Below the pieces are notes generated by a model that was not told the DNA's origin, searched no databases, and saw only the letters and a list, made by a program, of their open reading frames with translations. Made by a program: the position numbers and the translations under genes. This document shows, piece by piece, positions 1 through 4,483 of a stretch of 5,692 nt of DNA. This stretch comes from Clostridiales bacterium (GTDB lineage: Bacteria; Bacillota; Peptococcia; Peptococcales; Peptococcaceae). Each line of letters begins with the position of its first letter. Within the stretch, counting starts at the first letter, position 1. The stretch covers positions 1-5,692 of the forward strand of contig QAKL01000094.1 of assembly GCA_003343815.1 (NCBI GenBank), given 5' to 3'.

Positions 1-74
1 CGAGGTGTAGCTCAGTTTGGTAGAGTGCTACGTTCGGGACGTAGATGCCGCTGGTTCGAGTCCAGTCACCTCGA
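1..74 (+). tRNA. tRNA-Pro (anticodon CGG)
   Basis: A full cloverleaf can be folded. The acceptor stem pairs 1-7 (cgaggtg) with 67-73 (cacctcg), with discriminator A at 74. The anticodon stem is CTACG/CGTAG around the 7-base loop TTCGGGA, whose central triplet CGG reads proline codon CCG. The T arm pairs gctgg (50-54) with ccagt (62-66) around the invariant TTCGAGT loop. The 3' CCA is not encoded, since TTAA follows base 74, so CCA must be added after transcription. The gene begins at the first base of the window, so its promoter, or an upstream tRNA partner, lies outside. Confidence 0.96.
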
Positions 75-86
75 TTAACATTTTTT

Positions 87-117
87 AAGCAGATTCCCGA
101 ATCTGCTTATTTTTTTA
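87..117 (+). terminator. Rho-independent terminator of tRNA-Pro
   Basis: A perfect 9-bp stem, AAGCAGATT (87-95) with AATCTGCTT (100-108), closes a 4-base loop (CCCG) and is followed by an A and then seven-base T-rich tail (110-116). It lies 12 bases after the tRNA and would end that transcript. It would function less well leftward because only a run of T on the plus strand before it (81-86) gives weak minus-strand A, not U, context. Confidence 0.85.
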
Positions 118-129
118 TCCAGCGCACTT

Positions 130-166
130 AAAAATCCCTCCGTATGAAACGAAGGGATTTTTTATA
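130..166. terminator. Bidirectional hairpin terminator between tRNA-Pro and the EamA gene
   Basis: AAAAATCCCT (130-139) pairs with AGGGATTTTT (about 153-162), extended by CG/CG beyond one mismatch, around a loop with ATGAAA. T runs flank the stem on both strands (plus strand 158-163, minus strand from the A run at 130-134). The right arm overlaps the stop codon of the minus-strand transporter at 162-164. Its main job is probably to end the transporter transcript, and it can also back up the tRNA terminator. Confidence 0.8.
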
Positions 167-1061
167 TCCTTTTTCTCGTAAAATATTTCTGCGGTATCTG
201 CGCCAAAATTACCGCTGCAAACATAATCACACAACCCATTAATTCGCGTGCCGTCAAAACCTCATGCAAAATCACAAACCCTGCCAAAGTCGCAAATACC
301 GATTCGAAACTCATCAAAAGCGAAGCAATTGTCGGCTCGGTATATTTTTGCGCGATGATTTGCAGCGTATACGCCACTGAAGTCGATAAAAACGCCGTAT
401 AGCAGATCGGTTTCCACGCCGCCAAAATATCAGCCAAAACCGGGCTTTCCCAAAGCAGCATCCCGATTAGCGACACTATGCCGCAGACATAAAACTGCAC
501 GCAAGCCAGTCTGATCCCGTCCACCAGCGGCGCGTAATGATCGACCGCCAAAATCTGCGCCGCAAAAGCAAAAGCGCATAAAAAGACAAAAATATCGCCG
601 CGCCCGATCGAAAATGATTCATTGATACAAAGCAGATATAAACCTCCCGTCGCTAAAACGACGCTCACCCAGACGCTCGGCGCTACTTTTTTTTGCAGAA
701 ATATCCCGCAAATCGGCACCAAAACGATATATAATGCCGTCACAAATCCCGCCTTACCCGCGGAGGTATAAACCAAGCCTATTTGCTGCAAATTAGTCGC
801 AATGCCCAAAAAAATGCCGCTGACCACGCCTCCCTGCCAGGCGGTTTTATTCCAAGTGCCTACAGGCGCATTTTTTTTGCGGTTAAAATAATCAAACAAA
901 AATATGCATGGTACCAGCGCCGTCGCTCCCAAAATCGACCGCACTGCCGAAAAAGTAAAAGGCCCGACATAGTCCATACCGATGCTTTGCGCCACAAAAG
1001 CACAACCCCAAATTAACGCCGTCAAAACCAGCATCGCGCTGCCTATATAGCTTTTATTCAT
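162..1061 (-). CDS. EamA/DMT-family membrane transporter (10 predicted membrane spans)
   Basis: The 299-residue product is almost entirely hydrophobic and reads as two EamA domains of five spans each, the usual length and layout of drug/metabolite transporters in the cytoplasmic membrane. Family hallmarks are an N-terminal span with ALIWGCAFVAQ (about 15-25), the end of the first repeat with TSAGKAGFVTALYIVLVP (99-116), and in the second repeat EPTIASLLMSFESVFATLAG (242-261), then HEVLTARELMG (266-276) before the last span. The tail is basic (KYFTRKRI), so the C-terminus is probably cytoplasmic. The start is ATG at 1061: the AGGTGAT just upstream matches the 16S anti-SD for seven bases at good spacing. 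An in-frame GTG at 1070 lies inside that site and is less likely. The substrate cannot be read from sequence; family members export amino acids, nucleosides or drugs, or import metabolites. It lies downstream of tdk on the same strand but has its own promoter. Confidence 0.9.
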   Translation of the reverse strand: MNKSYIGSAMLVLTALIWGCAFVAQSIGMDYVGPFTFSAVRSILGATALVPCIFLFDYFNRKKNAPVGTWNKTAWQGGVVSGIFLGIATNLQQIGLVYTSAGKAGFVTALYIVLVPICGIFLQKKVAPSVWVSVVLATGGLYLLCINESFSIGRGDIFVFLCAFAFAAQILAVDHYAPLVDGIRLACVQFYVCGIVSLIGMLLWESPVLADILAAWKPICYTAFLSTSVAYTLQIIAQKYTEPTIASLLMSFESVFATLAGFVILHEVLTARELMGCVIMFAAVILAQIPQKYFTRKRI

Positions 1062-1065
1062 AAAT

Positions 1066-1072
1066 ATCACCT
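1066..1072 (-). promoter_or_regulatory. Shine-Dalgarno site that decides the EamA gene start
   Basis: On the minus strand the bases AGGTGAT are a seven-base match to the distal part of the anti-SD complement (GGAGGTGATC) and sit four to six bases before ATG 1061. The competing GTG at 1070 is embedded in this element and would depend on the weaker GAGG at about 1076-1079. Confidence 0.7.
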
Positions 1073-1103
1073 AAACCTCTTTTAAAAAAATATATTAGGT
1101 TAT

Positions 1104-1132
1104 ATTATGCGCTCCAGCATTTCCTTTGTCAA
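1104..1132 (-). promoter_or_regulatory. Promoter of the EamA transporter gene
   Basis: On the minus strand a perfect -35 TTGACA (1132-1127) is followed after exactly 17 bases by CATAAT (1109-1104), a five-of-six -10 match. Transcription would start near 1097, leaving a leader of about 35 bases. Together with the 139-base gap after tdk this suggests the transporter is transcribed on its own, although no convincing tdk terminator is present and read-through is possible. Confidence 0.8.
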
Positions 1133-1200
1133 TGGTTTTTCTCTCTCTCATCCATAAAAGAAGAATTGTATAATTATTCGCTAAATAGTATTTATATAAT

Positions 1201-1794
1201 TTACGGCATCTCTTTTTCCTGATCAATGATTCTTTGGCGCCAACATTTATAGCACATCGGCACATAGCTTTCATTGCCGCCGAGCATGATCTGCTCGCCG
1301 TGAATAATTATTTTACCCGAACTATCGACGCGGGCGTTTACGATAGCTTTCGCCCCGCAGGCGCAAATAGTCTTGATCTCCTCGATACTGTCCGCCAATT
1401 CCAATAATCTCCTGCTCCCCGGGAATGTCCGCATCTGAAAATCCGTCCGCAGTCCAAAGCACAGCACCGGCACATCATAAAAACTCACGATATCACGCAG
1501 CGCCTCTATCTGCTTTTCACTGAAAAACTGCGCCTCATCGGCAATGATTGCCGCCGGCTTTTCTGCAAGCTTTAAAAAGCTCTCCAGCAGATCCTCCTCA
1601 TTTTGCACCACATATGCCGCACACTCTAAACCAATGCGCGAGCGCAAAATATTATCCCCGTCGCGATTGTCTATCTGCGGCTTTAAAAGCCACACCCTCA
1701 TTCCTTTTTCCTCATAATTAAATTTCGCGATTAGAGCCTGCGCCGTTTTCGAGCTGCCCATCGCGCCGTATTTAAAATATAACTTTTTCGCCAT
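1201..1794 (-). CDS. tdk: Thymidine kinase (type II, E. coli-like)
   Basis: Phosphorylates thymidine (and deoxyuridine) to the monophosphate with ATP in the pyrimidine salvage pathway; cytosolic, usually tetrameric. The 197-residue product has an N-terminal P-loop GAMGSSKT (10-17), the region DNRDGD (42-47), the Walker B/catalytic segment ADEAQFF (85-91, with Glu87 at the position of the catalytic base), FGLRTDF (113-119), and the thymidine-binding lasso GGNESYVP (172-179). The zinc site is C-A-C (144/146) plus C-Y-K-C (181/184). The C-x-C spacing and KTIC-x-CG context resemble the E. coli enzyme, with Cys in place of the final His. The P-loop is odd: Ser precedes the Lys where Gly is expected. 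Start ATG 1794 is chosen because GGAGG lies 7 bases upstream and the family begins M-x-x-LYF; the frame stays open to 1911, but that extension is basic, not family-like, and overlaps the promoter. Confidence 0.95.
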   Translation of the reverse strand: MAKKLYFKYGAMGSSKTAQALIAKFNYEEKGMRVWLLKPQIDNRDGDNILRSRIGLECAAYVVQNEEDLLESFLKLAEKPAAIIADEAQFFSEKQIEALRDIVSFYDVPVLCFGLRTDFQMRTFPGSRRLLELADSIEEIKTICACGAKAIVNARVDSSGKIIIHGEQIMLGGNESYVPMCYKCWRQRIIDQEKEMP

Positions 1795-1801
1795 TTTTCT
1801 G

Positions 1802-1806
1802 CCTCC
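1802..1806 (-). promoter_or_regulatory. Shine-Dalgarno site that decides the tdk start
   Basis: GGAGG on the minus strand with a 7-base spacer to ATG 1794. It lies inside the longer open frame, which shows that the upstream in-frame codons up to 1911 are leader rather than protein. Confidence 0.8.
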
Positions 1807-1824
1807 GTATGAATATCTTTCTCC

Positions 1825-1853
1825 ACTATAGCACACTTTCAAATATTTGCAAA
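1825..1853 (-). promoter_or_regulatory. Promoter of tdk
   Basis: On the minus strand TTTGCA (1853-1848), a four-of-six -35, is followed after 17 bases by TATAGT (1830-1825), a five-of-six -10 preceded by TGC, which makes an extended -10 element. The predicted start is near 1818, about 24 bases ahead of the tdk ATG. A 10-bp palindrome CAAATATTTG (1840-1849) covers the last two -35 bases and the upstream spacer. Confidence 0.65.
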
Positions 1854-1918
1854 GTTTTTTAACCGTTTTACCAATAAATTTTACATAAGCCGTCGAAATT
1901 TTTCTTGACAAATATTTG
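1840..1918. repeat. Pair of 10-bp palindromes CAAATATTTG in the divergent promoter region
   Basis: The perfect self-complementary decamer CAAATATTTG occurs at 1840-1849 and again at 1909-1918, with centres 69 bp apart. Each copy starts on the final CA of a -35 hexamer (tdk to the left, riboswitch operon to the right), so both have the same position relative to their promoter. This geometry could mark operators of a shared repressor, but the sequence is AT-rich and a third copy occurs within a coding region at 3111-3120, so chance is not excluded. Confidence 0.35.
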
Positions 1919-1933
1919 CGGGCATATTATAAT
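1905..1933 (+). promoter_or_regulatory. Consensus promoter of the Mn-riboswitch/terC operon
   Basis: A perfect -35 TTGACA (1905-1910), a 17-base spacer, and a perfect -10 TATAAT (1928-1933). Such a full-consensus promoter should fire strongly and constitutively, leaving control to the riboswitch terminator downstream. The start is expected near 1940, which gives a leader of about 195 bases. Confidence 0.9.
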
Positions 1934-1954
1934 TAGCTTACATTTGAGATATAC

Positions 1955-2110
1955 TTACAAGGGGAGTAGCTCATGATTTATTCATGCGGCTGATCGTCAA
2001 TGCACGTAGATATTCTACCGGTCAGTCGGCACTATTTTTAGTGAGAGCAAGACTTTGTCAGTCAATGCAGATAGTGACGCTGTCTGTTTTGACCGACAAA
2101 GTCTTTTTTT
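1955..2110 (+). promoter_or_regulatory. yybP-ykoY manganese riboswitch
   Basis: The leader carries the hallmark GGGGAGTAGC (1961-1970) and the second conserved loop AGCAAGAC (2046-2053) of the yybP-ykoY class, known to bind Mn2+ between two docked loops. P1 pairs ACAAGG (1957-1962) with CTTTGT (2053-2058). Internal helices are CATGA/TCATG (1972-1976/1982-1986), CTGATC/GGTCAG (1990-1995/2020-2025), GTAGA/TCTAC (2006-2010/2014-2018) and CACTA/TAGTG (2030-2034/2039-2043). The 3' strand of P1 is also the 5' strand of the terminator, so Mn2+ binding should stabilise P1, block the terminator and switch transcription on. The downstream terC genes are the classic target of this class. What I see is the motif and the alternative pairings; the ligand is taken from knowledge of the family. 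Confidence 0.95.
2049..2110 (+). terminator. Riboswitch-controlled intrinsic terminator
   Basis: GACTTTGTC (2051-2059) pairs perfectly with GACAAAGTC (2095-2103). After one A-C mismatch the stem continues GTCAA (2061-2065) with TTGAC (2089-2093), and an inner helix CAGATA/TGTCTG caps it. Seven T residues (2104-2110) follow. The left arm contains bases 2053-2058, which form P1 of the aptamer, so the two folds exclude each other. This makes it an OFF state at low Mn2+. Confidence 0.93.
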
Positions 2111-2134
2111 ATTAAATTTTCAAGGAGGCTTTTT

Positions 2135-2899
2135 ATGGAAAGTGCTTTAATTATCGAGTACCTTTTAGTTTTGTTAATGCTTATCGTTTTAGAGGGGCTT
2201 TTATCGGCTGATAACGCTCTTGTCTTAGCCGTTATGGTCAAGCATTTGCCCGAAGATGCGCAAAAAAAGGCGCTCTTTTATGGGCTTATCGGCGCTTTTG
2301 TCCTCAGATTTTCCGCGCTTTTTCTCATTTCCTTTTTGGCAAATGTCTGGCAGGCGCAAGCCTTAGGCGCGCTTTACCTCATTTATCTCGCGCTAAAAAA
2401 TCTCTTCTTTTCTTCTAAAGAAAATGAAAACGAGTCTAACTCCGCTTCCGCCCAAACTGTTTCCAAAAAAGAGTTCTGGCTTACGATCGCTAAAGTCGAA
2501 CTAGCCGATATCGCCTTTGCAGTAGACTCGATTTTAGCAGCTGTAGCTTTGGCAATTACTCTGCCAGAGACTGGTTTAGGACATATCGGCGGTATGGATG
2601 CCGGGCAATTTGCTGTCGTTTTCTGCGGCGGCTTTATCGGCTTATTATTAATGCGCTTTGCCGCGATGATTTTTGTAAATTTACTCAAAAAACGCCCCGC
2701 TTTAGAAAAAGCCGCTTTTCTAATCGTAGGCTGGGTCGGGATCAAATTAGGACTCACAGCGCTGTCGCACGAATCATTAGCTATTTTGCCGGGAGCATTT
2801 TTTCACTCCGCTCTATGGAAACTGATTTTCTTCGGCGTGATGATTTTAATTGCCCTTTGGGGTTGGTTTAGTTCCTCGCCCACAAAAAATCTCCAATAA
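2135..2899 (+). CDS. TerC-family integral membrane protein, YkoY-like (Mn2+ efflux), first copy
   Basis: The 254-residue membrane protein has two inverted hydrophobic halves joined by a hydrophilic linker (about 92-113, rich in Ser, Glu, Asn). The first half carries LEGLLSADNALVLA (19-32, with Glu20, Asp26, Asn27), the second VELADIAFAVDSILAAVA (121-138, with Glu122, Asp125, Asp131). These paired acidic motifs in membrane spans are the TerC signature and the likely metal site. Further conserved stretches are MRFAAMIF (173-180) and LEKAAFLIVGWVG (190-202). YkoY/Alx-type members are linked to Mn2+ export and to loading secreted enzymes with Mn2+. Start ATG 2135 has AAGGAGG six bases upstream. 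It is the first gene behind the Mn riboswitch, which strongly supports a manganese role. Name by family only; tellurite resistance is not implied. Confidence 0.93.
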   Translation: MESALIIEYLLVLLMLIVLEGLLSADNALVLAVMVKHLPEDAQKKALFYGLIGAFVLRFSALFLISFLANVWQAQALGALYLIYLALKNLFFSSKENENESNSASAQTVSKKEFWLTIAKVELADIAFAVDSILAAVALAITLPETGLGHIGGMDAGQFAVVFCGGFIGLLLMRFAAMIFVNLLKKRPALEKAAFLIVGWVGIKLGLTALSHESLAILPGAFFHSALWKLIFFGVMILIALWGWFSSSPTKNLQ

Positions 2900-2902
2900 A
2901 TC

Positions 2903-2909
2903 AAGGGAG
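2903..2909 (+). promoter_or_regulatory. Shine-Dalgarno site supporting the GTG start of the second TerC gene
   Basis: AAGGGAG lies four bases after the first terC stop and eight bases before GTG 2918. Without it the GTG start would be ambiguous, as no ATG is available before the conserved first membrane span. Confidence 0.75.
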
Positions 2910-2917
2910 TCTTTCAA

Positions 2918-3661
2918 GTGTTTGTCGAATATTTTGTCGTCTTTTTAATCTTAATCGTCTTAGAAGGGCTTTTATCGGCGGACAACGCGCTTGTTTTAGC
3001 TATTTTAGTCAAGCCATTGCCCGAGTACAGCCAAAAAAAGGCTCTGCTTTACGGACTGCTCGGCGCTTTTGTCCTCAGATTTACCGCGCTTTTCTTCATC
3101 TCCTATTTAGCAAATATTTGGGAGGCGCAAGCTATAGGCGCGATTTATCTATTATACATCGCCGTAAAAAATCTCTTGCCACATAAAGAGGATAAACCTA
3201 AACCTAACCAATCCCAAGTTAAATTCCCCAGCTTTTGGGGTACCGTCGCCCGCGTCGAATTAACGGACATCGCCTTTGCGATCGACTCTATTTTAGCCGC
3301 CGTCGCTATGGCGATTTCCCTGCCGCCTACCGGCTGGGGACACATCGGCGGATTGGACAGCGGTATCTTTTTAGTAATTTTTTGCGGCGGTTTCGTCGGC
3401 TTGATCATCATGCGCTTTGCCGCGATGATCTTTATCAAACTTTTGCAAAAGCGCCCCGGCTTAGAAAAAGCCGCCTTTTTGATCGTAGGCTGGGTCGGTG
3501 TGAAATTAGTCATTACCACCTTAGCGCACCAGTCTTTAGGGATTATTCCTGCCTCTGTGCCCGGCTCTTTAGCCTTTAAACTTATCTTTTTCGCCGTGAT
3601 GTTTGCCTTAGCCGCCTGGGGTTGGTTTCAAGGCGAAAATAAAGAAAAAATCGAGGAATAA
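2918..3661 (+). CDS. TerC-family integral membrane protein, YkoY-like, second tandem copy
   Basis: This 247-residue paralogue begins at a GTG codon 18 bases after the first copy. It has the same layout: LEGLLSADNALVLA (15-28; Glu16, Asp22, Asn23), a shorter linker rich in Lys, Pro and Gln (about 88-106), VELTDIAFAIDSILAAVA (113-130; Glu114, Asp117, Asp123), MRFAAMIF (165-172) and LEKAAFLIVGWVG (182-194). A hand alignment of the two conserved blocks against the first copy gives about three identical residues in four, while the linkers and C-termini differ, so this is an old but functional-looking tandem duplication. All acidic motif residues are kept. Being cotranscribed behind one Mn riboswitch, the two may form a hetero-oligomer, differ in affinity, or simply raise dosage; the sequence does not decide. 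Confidence 0.92.
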   Translation: MFVEYFVVFLILIVLEGLLSADNALVLAILVKPLPEYSQKKALLYGLLGAFVLRFTALFFISYLANIWEAQAIGAIYLLYIAVKNLLPHKEDKPKPNQSQVKFPSFWGTVARVELTDIAFAIDSILAAVAMAISLPPTGWGHIGGLDSGIFLVIFCGGFVGLIIMRFAAMIFIKLLQKRPGLEKAAFLIVGWVGVKLVITTLAHQSLGIIPASVPGSLAFKLIFFAVMFALAAWGWFQGENKEKIEE

Positions 3662-3663
3662 CT

Positions 3664-4320
3664 ATGCTTAAATATAAAATTTTAGCCTTAGACCACGACG
3701 ACACCGTGGTGAAAAGCACCGCCGAGGTGCATTATCCAGCCTTTTTGGAAACTCTAAAGGCTCTGCGCCCCGAAATTTCCATGTCTTTAGAAACTTTTAA
3801 CGAATACTGCTTTTCTCCGGGATTTTTCCCGCTCTGCCGCGAGATCCTTAAATTAACCGATAAAGAAATGGTAATTCAAGACGGCATCTGGAAAAATTAC
3901 GCCCGTACGCATCGTCCGAGCTGCTTTAGCGGCTGGAAGAGCGTTTTGCGCGACTACCGCGCAAATGGCGGCATCGTCTGCGTCGTCTCCCACTCCGATC
4001 GAGAGTTTATCCTGCGCGATTACGAGACTAATTTCGGCTTTGCGCCGTTGGCTATTTTCGACTGGAGTTTGGGCGAGGAGAAATGCAAGCCCTATCCCTA
4101 TCCCATTGAGGAAATGTGCCGCCGTTTTGCGGTAACGCCGCACGATATCTTGGTCGTTGATGATTTGACGCCCGGCTTAAAAATGGCACGCACTACAGGC
4201 AGCAGTTTCGCTTACCCTGCCTATGCCAATCGCTTGCCTGAAAAAGCCGCTCTCATGAGCGCCCAAAGCGATTACACCTTAAACTCCCCGCTTGCTTTAA
4301 ACTCCATAATTTACGCATAA
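3664..4320 (+). CDS. HAD-superfamily hydrolase, phosphoglycolate phosphatase/beta-PGM-like
   Basis: The 218-residue soluble protein has all four HAD motifs in order: motif I LDHDDT (9-14; nucleophile Asp10, acid/base Asp12), motif II VVSHSD (107-112; Ser109), motif III Lys142 in CKPYPYP, and motif IV VVDD (164-167; Asp166, Asp167). Residues 15-90 between motifs I and II would form a helical C1 cap, as in small-molecule phosphatases. It should dephosphorylate a small phosphorylated metabolite using Mg2+ or Mn2+; the substrate cannot be named. It follows the second terC after two bases, with GAGG in the end of that gene as ribosome site, so it is cotranscribed with the Mn transporters and probably translationally coupled. 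HAD enzymes need a divalent metal, so a link to Mn status is plausible but inferred. A bidirectional terminator follows directly. Confidence 0.9.
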   Translation: MLKYKILALDHDDTVVKSTAEVHYPAFLETLKALRPEISMSLETFNEYCFSPGFFPLCREILKLTDKEMVIQDGIWKNYARTHRPSCFSGWKSVLRDYRANGGIVCVVSHSDREFILRDYETNFGFAPLAIFDWSLGEEKCKPYPYPIEEMCRRFAVTPHDILVVDDLTPGLKMARTTGSSFAYPAYANRLPEKAALMSAQSDYTLNSPLALNSIIYA

Positions 4321-4350
4321 AAAAACGGCTGAACTAATCAGCCGTTTTTT
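4319..4350. terminator. Bidirectional terminator between the terC-terC-HAD operon and trxB unit
   Basis: ACGGCTGA (4325-4332) pairs perfectly with TCAGCCGT (4338-4345) around the loop ACTAA. Six T follow on the plus strand (4345-4350) and seven A precede (4319-4325), so the hairpin has a U tract in both directions. It starts within the HAD stop codon and lies a few bases beyond the stop of the small minus-strand gene, ending both converging transcripts. Confidence 0.92.
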
Positions 4351-4353
4351 CTT

Positions 4354-4470
4354 TTAGAATAATGCTGTCAAAAGCGCCATCATATACGGCAACAAAAGCC
4401 CCAACGAAAGCACCATGACTAAAATAGTCAGCACTGTCTTTTGAAATTTTGTCGTCTTGCGCTGTGCCAT
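4354..4470 (-). CDS. Small single-span membrane protein (38 residues), function unknown
   Basis: An open frame from ATG 4470 to TAA 4354 encodes 38 residues: a basic N-terminus MAQRKTTKFQK (five Lys/Arg) followed by one uninterrupted hydrophobic stretch (about 12-38) with a Pro at 28 and no charges. By the positive-inside rule the N-terminus should face the cytoplasm. A ribosome site AGGGGG (4483-4478) overlaps the trxB stop and sits 7 bases from the ATG, so it is translationally coupled to trxB, and the bidirectional terminator begins just past its stop. These signals make it more than a chance frame. Short basic-then-hydrophobic proteins of this sort (for example the DUF4044 type) are known in Firmicutes, but I cannot assign a family. 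Confidence 0.75.
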   Translation of the reverse strand: MAQRKTTKFQKTVLTILVMVLSLGLLLPYMMALLTALF

Positions 4471-4477
4471 GTCATAG

Positions 4478-4483
4478 CCCCCT
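4478..4483 (-). promoter_or_regulatory. Shine-Dalgarno site of the small membrane protein, overlapping the trxB stop
   Basis: AGGGGG on the minus strand shares its first two bases with the trxB TAG codon and lies 7 bases before ATG 4470, as expected for coupled translation in a two-gene unit. Confidence 0.65.

Noticed and set aside
783..1016. 77-codon plus-strand frame opposite the EamA gene
   Set aside because: Shadow frame with no ribosome site, opposite a clear ten-span transporter.
1071..1100. Leader hairpin (ACCTAA/TTAGGT on the minus strand) that could hide the EamA ribosome site
   Set aside because: The predicted transcript start near 1097 falls inside the left arm, so the stem would be incomplete in the RNA; the loop is also long and AT-rich.
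1140..1200. Possible terminator after tdk
   Set aside because: Only an all-AT pairing with a long loop can be drawn (AATTAT/ATAATT) and no proper U tract follows, so it is not a credible intrinsic terminator.
1795..1911. N-terminal extension of thymidine kinase by 39 residues
   Set aside because: It would contain the ribosome site and the promoter of tdk, is basic and unlike the family N-terminus, and homologues start at M-x-x-LYF.
2383..2757. 124-codon minus-strand frame opposite the first terC gene, with a similar 124-codon frame (3145-3519) opposite the second
   Set aside because: They resemble each other only because they are antisense shadows of two similar proteins; no ribosome site or promoter precedes them and they overlap strongly supported genes.
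3235..3579. 114-codon plus-strand frame inside the second terC gene
   Set aside because: Out-of-frame shadow with Arg/Leu-rich, non-membrane composition and no ribosome site; the TerC frame fully explains the region.
3853..4143. Minus-strand frame opposite the HAD gene
   Set aside because: No start signals, and the plus-strand HAD motifs cover it completely.
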